From Edaphochlamys debaryana (taxonomy: Eukaryota > Chlorophyta > Chlorophyceae > Chlamydomonadales), in contig JAEHOE010000040.1 of NCBI GenBank assembly GCA_016858145.1, forward strand, positions 434,001 to 498,000: a stretch of 64,000 nt of DNA. The letters run 5' to 3'. Positions 22,327 through 33,194 of the stretch are shown here, piece by piece. Position 1 is the first letter of the stretch. Every line of letters starts with the position of its first letter. Under the pieces are notes generated by a model. The model searched no databases. It was not told where the DNA came from and saw only the letters and a list, made by a program, of their open reading frames with translations. Made by a program: the position numbers and the translations under genes.

Positions 22327-25300
22327 TCACTCCGGGGGCGATTCGCCGCCCACGCCGCCGCCGTAGCCGTCCCAGCCCTGCCCGCGGTAGCTCTCCGCCT
22401 GCGCCTGCTGACGCGCCTCCCACGCGTACCGCTGCTCGTGGCCCTGCCGCTGCCCCTGGCGCTCCCATTCCATCCCCAGCTCGGGCGCCGTCAGCGCACG
22501 GCCGTACTCCGCCTCACCGCCGTAGTGCTCCGAGGCGCGGTGGCCGTTGTGGGCGGGGTAGGTGCGGGACAGGGGCTGGGGCTCGGGGCCGTCGGTGCCG
22601 TAGGACCCGCGCCCGCCGGAGTGGGCGGGATGGTAGGAGGCCGCGTGCTGAGGCTCCCAGCCGGCGCTGAGCTGCCGCTGCGCAAGCTGGGGTGGCGGCG
22701 GCGAGGGCGAGTCATGCGCCCAGCCACCAGAATGCTGCCGCAGCTGCTGCTGGTGTGAGGAGTGTTGATGTTGCTGTTGGTGGTGGGGGTGGTCGTATTG
22801 GGGGTGGTCGTATTGGGGGTGGTCGTATTGGGGGTGGTCGTATTGGTGGTCGTATTGGTGTTGTTGTTGTTGGGGGTGGTGGTGGTGGTAGGACTGCGGC
22901 TGCGGTTGCGAGTGGTGATGGTGCGGGTAGGGCTGCAGGTGCGGCGAGTGGGAGGGGTGCTGCAGGCGGCCGACGGGCTCGTGCCAGTCCGGGGCGGGCT
23001 CGGGGGGGCCCAGGTAGCGGCCCGTGGCGGGGGCCGGCGGCGCCCGCTCGTACAGGTGCTGCGGCGGCGGAGCCTGCGGGCGGGGCCAGAAATGCGCGCG
23101 TGTGAAATTGAGGAAAAGAATACTGTACAAAGCCCCAGGCGGTACAAGCAACGCTTTCCACGCTCCGCGCTCCACACGCCCCGCCACACTGTCTGTCCTC
23201 ACCGTGTGGCGCTGTCCGCCCAGGGGTGCGCGGCCCTCGATCTCCTCCCGAATGAGCTCCAGCATGCGGTCGGGCTCCTCGGCGCCCGATCGCATGAGCA
23301 GCAGGCCCGCCGATGTGCGGCCGAAGTGCGGGTCCATGCCGGCAGCCGGATGGCCGCCCGAGCTCCCGCCGCCGTTGCCCATGCCACCCATTCCCACGCC
23401 CATGCCGATGCCGTGGGGCGTCGCGGCGGCTGCCAGGCCCGTGTTGCTGCGACGCAGTAGCTGCTCGCGAACTTCGCGCTCGCGAGAAGCCAGCACGCGC
23501 TGGTGTTCCGCTTCGAGGAGCGACTCGCGACGTTGCGCCTCGAGGGCACGAACGCGACGAGCCTCGAGCTCGCGGTGCTGCTGCAGCATGCGCAGCTGCT
23601 GCTGCAGAACCAGGGCCTCGTGGGCCTCGTGGGCGGAGCCCGGGCCCAGCCCGGGCCCGCCCGGGCCCTCGCCCTCATAGTCCATGTCCAGCTCGGGCGG
23701 CCGGTGCGGCAGCGGCGGCACGCTCAGAAACGGCCGGCCCAGCGGGTCCATGCCCACACTGGCCCCCACGCCGTGCCCCTGCCCGTGTGACATTCCGTGG
23801 GGGCCAGAGGAGGGGCCCTGGCCCGGGGGCAAGGGGGAGCCGCCCGGCTGAGGTGCCACGCCGTAGGAAGGGGGGGACCCGCCCACGGCCATGGGGGAGG
23901 AGCTGTCGGCCCGGTGGAGGCCCTGGGCCCCGGGCCCGGGGCCTGGGCCTGGGCCCGGGCCCAGCGGCTGCAGCTGCGGCGTGTAGCCCTGTGAGGGGCG
24001 ACGCCGGGCCATGTCGGCCAACAGCACGCCGCCGCCGCCGCCGTCAGCCGCCGCCGCCGCCTGGCGGGGGTGCTCCAGGTGCCGCAGCGGCAGCAGCGAG
24101 CTGCCGCCGCCGCCCGCGCGGCCGCCGTAGCCGGCGCCGCCAGCGGCGGCCCCCGCCGCCGCCGCCGCGGCGGCGTCAGCCGCCGCCTCGTACTGCGCGT
24201 CGGCGGCGGCGCCGCCGACGCCGACGCCGGCCTCCCGCTGGAGCCACGTGTCCAGCTGCGCCAGGAAGCTGGCGCCGTCGTGGCCAGATGCAGATCCCGA
24301 TCCCATGCCGGCGGCGGCGGAACGGAGGGATCCGCCGCCGCCGCCGGACGCGGCCTCGGGGCCCGAGAGGGGCCCGGCCGGCCGCCGCATGGCGTGGGGC
24401 TGGCCCTCGCCAGAGCCGGGGTCCAGCAGGGAGGAGGGCGCGCTGCGCTTGCGTTGGAGGGCCGCCAGCTGGGGAGCGCCGCCGGGGTGCAGACGCACTG
24501 CGCTGTCGGCGCTGCCGTGGGCCCCGCGGTTCGGCCCCACTCCGCCCCTTCCCGTGCCGGCGACGTAGGCGGCGGTGTCGCCCGTGTTGAGGGGGCGGGC
24601 GACGCCCTGCAGGGACGCGGGGCGAGGGCGGTGGGCGAGGGCGTGCGAAGAAGGCATGCGATGGAAGCTTCAAGCCACGGCCGCACGTGCGAGGGGCGGA
24701 AGCACGTGACCAAGTGGCCAAGGCGCTCCCCCCCACGCCCCTTCACAAGACCCAGGAACCCCGAGGCTCACTCGTGGCGCCGACGGCTGGCGGCTGCGGT
24801 CGCTGAGGGCGGGGTCGCTGCCGTCCCCCGCCGCGGCGTCCGAGCCCGCACCCGCGGCCGCGCCGGACAGCGGGGGGCCGGGGGAGCGCTCTCCGTCTTC
24901 ATCCTCATCCTCGCTGCTCGGCGGTTGGTGCCTGGGCCCCAGGCCCCGGGCCGGAGGGTGCTGCGACCGGGGCTGGTGCGGGTTCTGCTGCGCCGCCGCC
25001 TGGCGCGCCGCCTCCTCGCGCCGCTGCTGCTTGAGCAGGAGGCGCCGCTTGTTTCGGTGCTTGAGCCGCACCCGGCAGGACCTGCGGACAGGCGGCAGGC
25101 GGCAGGTGGCGAGATCGGCGGTGAGGCGCCGTCCAGTTTGGAGTGCTCGTGTACTGCCCGTGTGGCATGGCATCACTAGGGTGCCGCTGCGGTGAGCTTG
25201 CAGCCAGCAGGTTAAGAGGCTGCGCCCACCCTACTTCGCAGTCGCAGCAATGGGCATGTGCAGGGGCAACCCTCGAAACCCCTGGGCTCTCTTCTGGATG

Positions 25301-26710
25301 TACACCCAATGTGACGCCCCCACCCTGCCCCCACCCCTCCCGCGTACCTTTGGTCCCCCTGGAACTCGGTGAGGTTGTGCAGCCGAGCGCACCTGCACCG
25401 CCGGGGGGAGAGAGAGCGCGAGGGGGGTGGTTAGGGCGGGGCGGGGCGGCCGTCAGCCGGCGGGCGTGAGGGAGGAGGCAAACGAGAAAGAGATCCGCGT
25501 ACATCGGTCCGAAGCAAAGGCGGTTCGGTCGTCATCCCTTTCTGCCCGCGCCCCGCTCCGCTTACTGTTGGCAGAAGCGCATCTGCTCTCCGTCTACAAC
25601 CTAGAGGCGATAGGAAGTGGGGAGGACGGGGGAAAGAGTGCAGATCTGAGCATGCATGCAAGGCATCGCATAGAGCGGGTGGTGCCAGTAGGGGCGGCTG
25701 CGTGCGCAGCCGAGTGAGCTACAGCCGCCGAGCCTTTGCGCCAGCAGCAAGCGGCCTAGCACGCACTCACCAGGCACAGGGACTTGAGGTGCGCTTCGCA
25801 GATCATGTGCCGCTGCGGGCAGCAGCAGGGCAGGCGCAGGGTGTGACGAAGTGCCAACAAGGGAGCTTTAATGCTGAATTGATGGCGGAAAGGTGGTAGT
25901 GAACGGGAACCTTGGCTTGGGAAGCCTGGGGTATGGACACTGGTGCGCATGTGACCCCGGGGCCGGATGGAAAGCGAACGGTGTAGGTCGTCTGAACGCT
26001 GGGCGGGGTTTAGTGCGAGGGACCAGGAGTGGCTCGGGTGCAGGAGGTACAGCAGCAAGAGACGCGCTCAAGGGCGAATGCATAGTAGTCAGTCATATCT
26101 CCTTGCTAGGGCTGTGCAGTCAGCAGAGGAAGCGTATCTCTGTGGTAGCGGGCATCTGGCAGGAGGCGAGGTGGCCCGCGGGCGTGGTTTGGGAGGTTGG
26201 GGGGCCCTGAGTATCGTGCCAAAACGAACGTAACGAAGGGACGCGACGCTTCGTATGCGCGTGCTTAACCCTCGATGAGACCACATACAACCGAGATCGC
26301 AGTGGCCCTTTGACAAGTAGTTTGCGCGTCGAGTGCGTCGCGTCGTTGAATGGGACCACGTACCTGATAGTACCTCCGCTCGCTTGCCATGTCGCGGTTG
26401 CATCCCAGCACCTGCAGATCATAGAAGGGGTCCCGGTTGGTAGCCAGGCGCACAGCACACCAGCAGCAGGTGCATGCTCTGAGGGGTACCCCAGCGACCG
26501 ACAGGCCTTTGCCCCTGCCCCTGCGCTAAGCAGACTGTGTACAGCTCCTAGCTGTCCTGCCAGCTGGGCTGAACGGCTGGGGACGGCTGAGTGGAGATAC
26601 AGCGCGTTAATGCGCCTTGCAACTGTGACGCTCGCTCTACGCACCCGACAGCAACCGGTGCCCTCGCCCTCGTCTGCAACTGTCGGTGTTGCTCCGTCAT
26701 TTGATGCCAT
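22327..26710 (-). CDS. SBP-domain (SQUAMOSA promoter-binding type) transcription factor
   Basis: Eight exons join in phase: 26645..26710, 26364..26411, 25771..25812, 25566..25600, 25348..25392, 24772..25081, 23203..24606 and 22327..23073, for 898 residues. All eight zinc ligands are visible once exons 1-6 are joined. Finger 1 is C21-x4-C26-x16-C43-x2-H46 and finger 2 is C62-x2-C65-x3-H69-x11-C81. The nuclear-localisation end SCRVRLKHRNKRR follows. SBP proteins bind GTAC-core DNA; the algal member CRR1 controls copper and hypoxia responses, but nothing here ties this gene to copper. The remaining ~800 residues are low-complexity Gly/Pro/Ser/His/Gln with one coiled coil (EARRVRALEAQRRESLLEAE) and a DHPQY repeat. 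The SBP domain sits at the very N-terminus. The ATG at 26710 is chosen because it places C21 exactly. Confidence 0.92.
22786..22860. repeat. 15-base minisatellite coding a DHPQY pentapeptide repeat
   Basis: Four to five copies of GGGGTGGTCGTATTG (plus strand) lie inside the last SBP-gene exon. On the coding strand they give Gln-Tyr-Asp-His-Pro units. The 15-base period keeps the frame, so copy number can vary without harm. Confidence 0.85.
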
Positions 26711-26841
26711 GGCGCTGCGTCAGAGCGGCCCAGCCGCCCACAGGAGCTCGCAAAGCCCCGCCCGCGGAGACGTCGCCACAAAACGTTGCTCCAGCAGCCC
26801 AGCACTAGCTTCATCAGAAGTCATGTATAGGGCTGATGCTG

Positions 26842-27622
26842 CTAAAGCTGTGGGGCTGCGCACAGGGAGGGACACATGACGGGGTGCGAGGTGCACACAG
26901 TTTGTTCTGAGAGTTGAACCACGCATGACCAGCTCAGCAGGCTTACCTTCAGCGTTGCATAGGGAACAGCAGGCCCGAGCATGCCGGCCTGCGACAAGCG
27001 GTGGGCCCCGCTGCGGCGCCTAGGCCCCCACACTATACTCTGCACTAGAATTTGCGGGTAGCCTATGAGTGTAATTATGTCTCTCTTCGCTTCTGAGAAG
27101 CAAGTTACGCGATTGCAAATGAGCCCAACTGGATTGCACGCCTGGGCCCAGCTAGCAGCCAGAATGTCCGTGTAAGCTTATGCCGCTCTATAAGAACAGA
27201 ATGACTTGAGACTCGACCTGCGTAAGCGCTGCACGGTTTAGGTGGGCGGGCTGCGCTGTACATGAGCTGCTGTGCGTGCCGAGGGCAAGCGCCGCTGTGA
27301 CTCACCGCCAAATTGAAGGCTCCAAGTGCAGATGCCTTCACTTTGTATATGGGGATGGGGTTGTGCTGGCCGGGGCACGAGGCCGTGCGGCTTACGGGCA
27401 CCAGTCCGTCCAGCGAACTTCTCTGCTGGCTGTAATGTTGCAAAGGTCACCTTTGTTTAGCTGTGTATTAAGCATGTTGACCCTCACTATAGTAACTGCG
27501 TTTCGCGTGTGCAACGTTTCCTTTACGCCCTAACAGGCGCTAACCTCCGCAGCAGTCAGGCAGGACGGGCAAAATAGTCCCGTCTTCGCAGGAGACGAAA
27601 CTGGCAAGCCGCACCTGGAGAC
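26842..27622 (-). CDS. Possible short Cys-rich (zinc-ribbon-like) gene, 5' end not found
   Basis: Four candidate exons fit one frame with good splice sites: 27545..27622 (acceptor CTTTCTCTCAG, donor GTTAGC), 27306..27429 (donor GTGAGT), 26947..26988 (donor GTAAGC) and 26842..26855 ending TAG. They read CGLPVSSPAKTGLFCPSC, a basic linker, then HARACCSLCNAEAPQL. The paired cysteines (CPSC, CSLC) suggest a small metal-binding protein. I could not find the upstream exon or a start codon, and I recognise no family. The stop lies only about 130 bases above the SBP start codon, so this transcript's end and the SBP promoter would overlap. It could also be non-coding sequence that happens to carry splice-like motifs. 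Confidence 0.3.
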
Positions 27623-28372
27623 CTGAGAGAAAGGCCGAAGAGAGTTGCCAGAGCTTCCTGCGTCCTAGCTCTCGTGCGCCGCAGTACTTCCCCATTCTTG
27701 ATGTCGAGGCAAATCATGCCCGCCCGTCAAATCCCACCCAAACCACAAGCCACCAAAGCGTTCGCAGACGCGAAGACGGGCATGGCGGCCGCGGACTCGT
27801 GCGCACTTTGCTTGTGCTGGACAGCAAGGCGCCGCGTACGTGCGTGGGCGGTGGTTGCCGTAGACAACAGTGCGTAAGCAGCCCGCTGGCTCGCTCGCTC
27901 CCCGGCCCTGCCCTCCTTCCTCCTTCACCCCCTCTAGGTTGAGGCCGAGCGAGTTAGGCAGGTGGTCCACTACTGGTCCTCGACGTCTGGCGGGGGTGAG
28001 CAAAGACAACGGGGCGTACGTAGTGCCGCGGTGGTTCGGGCGGTGCGTGGTTTGGTACTTCGGTTGCGCTGTCACGCTGGCCGGACGGGCGGGGGCGTAG
28101 CCGAGGTGCTCCTGACAAAGTGATCGACATCTGCTGGCGTGACTTCGGTGACTGCAGTCCGCTATGCAGCGTAACTGTGGCGGGGACGACGGTTCAGCGT
28201 CAGACCAGGTCTGGCTTGCAGCGCTGAATGGCCATCCAGTAACGACTCCGCCCCCAATACATCCATATGCATTGCCATGATGCCCGCCCCCTTGAGCGCT
28301 CAGCTCCCCACCCTCAACCGCAGCCCCGTCGCCCCACCTTCCCCGCGCATCCCCCCTGGCCCCGACTCCCGC
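27623..28372. other. stretch without a supported gene
   Basis: This lies between the possible Cys-rich gene and the stop of DML1 (28373). It probably holds the DML1 3' UTR and either the promoter or missing first exons of the Cys-rich gene. No splice-consistent coding was found. Confidence 0.35.
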
Positions 28373-31300
28373 TCACAACTCGTCCTCCCCGTCCTCCGCG
28401 TACGCCGCCGCCATCTCCCTCAGGTGCGCCCCCACGTGATCCGCATCGTCCCGGCCAATGTCCCACGCATCCAGCACCGCGCGCCCCGCCGCGCTGCCCG
28501 CCGCGCGCTCCCAGCGCCGCTGCACCCCGGCCATCCACCCCTGGAACTCCGCACCAGCGTGCAGCCGCGTCAGCACCGGCACGCTGTGCACCGCCGCCCC
28601 GCCCCTGCCCCTTGCCCCCGCCCCCGCCCGCGCTCCGCCGCCTCCCAGGGACGCCGGCTGCGCCCCCTCCCACCTCTCCCCCGCCCCCGTCCCCACCCCG
28701 GGTCCAGCTGCCGCACCCCTGGGCCCGCCTGGGCCCGGCTCGGGCCCGAAGCCCGCGGCCTGTACGGCGCCGTGCGTAGTGACGGTTGGTCCGAAGATGG
28801 CGGGGAAGGGCAGCGGCACGGCCAGGGGCATGGGCGCCGCCGCCCGGTGCCGTACGCACATGCGGTGGCGGCGCTGCAGGAGCAGGGCGTCCAGGGCCTC
28901 GAGGGCGGAGGAGGTGGAGGCGGGGCCGGCGTCGGTGCGGCCGCCTGTGTGGGGAGCGGGGAGCGAGGGGGTGGGCGGTCGGGAGGGCATGGCGAGGGGT
29001 GCATAGCGTGTGGAGCGGCGGGGTGGTGGCGCGCAGGGGCATGCTTGCAGGGTTTGCAAGGGTGGCTTGGGGTGGTGGAGCCCGTCGGGGCCGGTATTCC
29101 CATGGAGTGCCCTTCGGGTCTCTGTGCACAGCCACATCCTAGGCATACGCAAGGTTCTGCATCGCATGCCGCTGCCAGTCTCCCAGCGTCCCGTCGTGGC
29201 GGATGGGGGATGCAAAACCCAAGCCCCCCCGCGCACCCGCTCGCGGCCAGCCCAGACCCCGCTCACCTCGGATGCAGTAGCTCTCCGCCCGGCTGCACCC
29301 CACGTCCGACAGCGGGTCGTCCCGCCCGCCGATGCCCGGCGTCAGGCTGGCCAGGGATCCCAGATCCAGCTGCGCCGTACGGCCGTACAGCGCATCCGCA
29401 CGCAGCGCCGCCTCCTTGCCGGCCTCACCCCCCGCCGCCGCTCCCGCTGTCCCCGCCCCCGCCCCCAAGCCCCCGTGTGGGGGCCGCAACCGTGTGTCGA
29501 GCTGCCGCTGGAGTGCGGTTGGGTCGGCGGGGAGGGAGGCGCAGGGGAAGCCCAGGTGCAGGGCGGCCAGGGGCGCGGCCCTGCCCCCGGGGCCCCCCGG
29601 CGCCAGCAGGCGGGTGAGGGAGCGCAGGTCGGTGCCGCCCAGGGCCTCGCCCAGGGGGGAGGGCGCGGCTGCGGGGGGCGTGGGCGGGTGGGTGGGTGGG
29701 GGGGGGGTGGGGAGTGGGGGTGGGGAGTGGCGTCAGAGAGGTCGAAGGGGGAGGGAGCAAAGAGGCTAGGTGTTAAGGGCGTCTGGATTTTAAAGGTGGC
29801 AGGGGGCAGGAAGCGAGAGGGACAGCAAGCCAGCAACACAGTGCAAATTAAGGGGAGACGAGGCAGCCCTGAAGCGACGTCTGAAGGACAAAGCAAGGCG
29901 CGAAGCGAGGCGGAAACCCCGTTGGCCCCATGCGTTTCAGCCCCAGGGCCCCACCCCAGGGCCTCAGGGCTCACCCGTGGAGCGTGTGGGCAGCAGCGCT
30001 GTGTCCACCGCCGCTGCCAGCAGTGCGGCGGAGTGGAAGGGGGCGGCGGGGTCGTAGGCGAGGGCGGGCAGGCAGGCGGGGGCGGGGGCGGCCAGGGGCA
30101 CCAGCAGGGACGCCAGCTCGCACAGGCGCACCGCCGCCAGGGCCTCGCTCAGGTCCTCCCTGTGGGGGGGAGGAGGGGGAAGGGGATGGGGGGATGGGGG
30201 GAGGAGGGTTACTTCTTTTGTGGGGAGGGATGGCGGGTGGGGAGGGGGGGTATGCCGTGGGGTGGGAGTGCATGGGAGCACTGTGCGGGAGGGGAAACAG
30301 GCCCTCCTCTCCAACCGGCCCCTTGCCCCCACCTGGCCCGGGCCGTCATCATGGCCGTGGACACGGAGGTGCCGGGGAGGGAGCCCTGGGGGGAGGGGGG
30401 GTGCAAGGGGGGGAGGGAGAGAGGAGGTAGGGGGCGGTGGGTGGCAGCGGGCTGGGCCTGCCCCCGCTTGCCCCTGCGCGGCCCTTTCACAGGGGCCCAG
30501 GGCCCGGCCCCCCCCTAACGCCGCGGCCCCGCACCTGCGCCCCGCCCTGCCCCGGCTGCCGCAGCGCGAACAGCACCGCGGGGCGGCCCGAGTACTCCTG
30601 CGCCGCCTCCGCCAGCGCCGCTGCGGCCAGGGGGCCGAAGCCCGTGAGGTCGTCAACAAACAGCTGGAAGCCTGGGGGGGGGGAGAGGGAGGGGGGGTAA
30701 GGGGGGGGATTGTGCGAGGACTGCGGGCGTTTGTGGGCCAGTTGAGTGATGATTGCACTAGGCTGGAGGCTTATGACCAGCGGAACCGTTTAACGATGCC
30801 TTACTCCGACAACGCCCACAGAAAAGCACGACGGCACCCTCAGCCCTTCCCCGCACGTTCTCCACCGCTTGCTTCAGCCCCCCATCCCCACCCCCAGACC
30901 CCACCCCCTCCTCCCCGAAGGCCCACCCGCCAGGCTGTCGCACGCCTCCCCCTGCCACCGCAGGGAGTCGAGCAGCTCCTCCAGCGCCCCCCCGCCGCCC
31001 CCGCCCCCCTCCCCCAGCAGCAGCCCCCCGCCGCCCCCCAGCAGCTCCGCCGCCGCGCCCCAGCCCCCCCCCAGGGAGTGCTCCAGGGGGGACGACCAGG
31101 AGCCGGGCAGGGCCAGCACGGAGCGGGGGTGGAACACGACCTGGGGAGGGGGGAAGGGGAGGGGAAGGGGAAGGAGAGGGGAATGGGGTCAGTAGCAACG
31201 GGCACGGGGAGGTGGCGATGCGGCTTCGTGCAAAACCACCGCCGCGGAGCAGACATGGAATGGTGTTGGCAGACACACGGAAGGGCAGGGGAGGGGTGCT

Positions 31301-32742
31301 GCCCCTAGAGACTCTCTTGGGCCCTCCCCTGCTCCGCAGGGCCCTCCCTCCCCTCGCCTTGCAGTAGTCCGTCCAGTGCCGCACACCGCGGCCGGCGGCC
31401 CCGGCCCCCGCAGAGGGGGAGGCGGAGGCGGGGGCAGGGGCCGGCCCCCCCTCCCCGCCCCCGCCCTCGTCCAGCTGCCGTGCCGCCGCCTCCAGGGCTG
31501 CCTGCTGCCGGGCTGCGGCCTCCTCGTCTGCGGGGTGCGGCCGGGGCGGGCAGCAGCGAGGGCTAGAAGCCAGGCTGGAGGGGTGCATGGCCGGCACTGC
31601 CATGCAGCGCGCGGCACGAGGAGACTCCTGCCCCCTTGGGCCCTTGCTAACTTGCGCCTGCGAGGCACCCCCGGCACCCTCTGCACCCGCAATCCCTTCC
31701 TTCAACCCCCCTCACCCTCCTCCCAGCCCCCCTCCTCCGCCTCCTCCAGGGCCTCCACGAAGGCGCTCCGCCCCACAGGCGCAGAGCGGTGCACCTCCAC
31801 CCGCCCCGACCAGCTGGGGGCGGCGGAGGCGGCGGCGGCGGCCGCTGCGGCGGCGCCCTCGTCCGGGCGGAAGGACACGCCTGGGGGACGCATGGCAGGG
31901 AGCGGGGGTCAGGGAGCGGGGTACGACCGCGACCGTGAAGCTTGCGGAGGGAAGGGGCTGAGGTCCTAGGGGATGGGCGGTGGAAGACATCCTCTCCAGT
32001 CGGGGCTCCGGCAGCTGCCGTTCCACCTCCGTTTCCTTCCGACCCCGTCTGTGCCTCCCCCCCAACCCCCCACCCTGTGCCCCCCACCCCCTGCCCACCC
32101 CCAGAGCTGCCGGCGATGTCCACAAGCAGGGCCCGGGGCCGGTAGGTCAGGGCACCCTGGGTTGGGGGAGGGGGAGGGGAGGGGACGGGGGAGGGGTTGG
32201 CGCGGGGTTGCATGGCTGGGCCTCCCGGAGTACAGGTTACCCTCAGTGCTGGCCCCCGCCCAGCCCTGCCGACGGCCCTCTGGCCCTCACGGCCCTCTAG
32301 CTAGTCCCTGCTTCAGGCAGTCTTAGACTCCTCCTCGCCCTTTCTGACCCCACCCTTCCCCCTACGTTGCGGCCCTCGGAGCAGGCGAAGAGGACGTCGT
32401 GGTCGACGCAGGCGGCGTAGTCCGCCCAGCCCTCGCGCCCGCTGTAGCCCGCAGCCTCATCCTGGCGTGGGGCGGAGAGGGGACGGGGGGACGTGGCGAT
32501 TGGGCGTCAGTGGGTTTGAGGTGGTGGTGGTGGGGAAAGCGGGGGCCTTGGGGCGTTGGCACGGGGTACAGCGAGGTGCGGAGACAGGCGCAGAGGGGAG
32601 TGGATGGGCGGGATTTGTGCGCCTTCGTTCGGCAAGCTCGCTCGTGTCGCCGCGAACGCTTCCTCGCCTGCAGGTTCCAGTAGTGCGCCGAGACGAAGCT
32701 GGCGTAGCTGCCAAAGCTGAGCGTGACTATCTCCTTGGGCAT
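28373..32742 (-). CDS. DML1: Misato/DML1 family protein
   Basis: Misato proteins have a tubulin-related fold. They act in mitochondrial inheritance and morphology (yeast DML1, human MSTO1), and the fly protein associates with the TCP-1 tubulin chaperone. Eleven exons join in phase: 32668..32742, 32366..32461, 32099..32156, 31716..31880, 31358..31527, 30927..31140, 30535..30671, 30333..30385, 29975..30159, 29267..29668 and 28373..28944, for 708 residues. Family signatures: MPKEIVTLSFGSYASFVSAH, then YWNLQDEA, VDHDVLFACSEGRN, LTYRPRALLVDIAG, HWTDYCKVVFHPRSV, CDSLAGFQLFVDDLTGFG and GTSVSTAMMTARAR. Gly/Ala/Pro inserts sit between blocks. The introns after 32668 and 31358 start GC, not GT; phase and homology both require these sites. 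The gene is divergent from BBS7, with 452 bases between start codons. Confidence 0.92.
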
Positions 32743-33194
32743 TGGAGCTCGCGCGCGCGTGTCGGCGCCGGGAGTTGGCCCCGAGAGTGGTGGGCGCGCT
32801 CTAGCTGCTGTTTGGATGACACCTATGCGTTATGCTTGAGTTGCCGCGCGGTATGGGTGTCGCCATGCCAATGGCGGGGCGGGCGGGCTTGGGCGGGGGA
32901 AGCTCGGCGATCCAGCTGCCGAACTCCGGTATGCACTCCGTGTACAAACTCGCTGCTCTGAACTGCTCATTTGTGATTTCATCGTTCTCATAAGCCACGC
33001 TAGACCCTACGCTCTGCTTGCAGCGTCCGCGTCCCCTTGGCGATTGAACCTTCTCCAAACCTGAGCCTGAAATGCACAAACCGACCCGCCAGGCTCGTCA
33101 ACTGCAAATGAGAGTCTAGACGTCCAAACCACCGCCCGGCCTGCGCCGGGCGGGCACATGTCAACAAAGCGAATTCTAGGCTAGCGCAGCAAAA
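32743..33194. promoter_or_regulatory. Shared divergent promoter region of DML1 and BBS7
   Basis: Only 452 bases separate the two start codons, so the 5' UTRs and any bidirectional promoter are here. A perfect inverted repeat with 9-base arms and a 4-base loop lies at 33132-33153 (CCGCCCGGC / GCCGGGCGG), 42 bases before the BBS7 ATG. It could form a stable hairpin in the BBS7 5' leader. No clear TATA box was identified. Confidence 0.55.

Noticed and set aside
22692..25179. Several plus-strand open frames of 137-425 codons
   Set aside because: Antisense to SBP-gene exons whose zinc ligands fix the minus-strand frame.
26395..26784. Considered whether the repeat shared with the CTU2 intron is a MITE
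   Set aside because: The shared segment ends within coding exon 2 at one side and has no inverted termini; a gene-fragment duplication fits better.
32859..32872. X-box-like sequence (GTCGCCATGCCAAT) between DML1 and BBS7
   Set aside because: Three mismatches to the ideal site, and to my knowledge green algae lack the RFX factors that use it.
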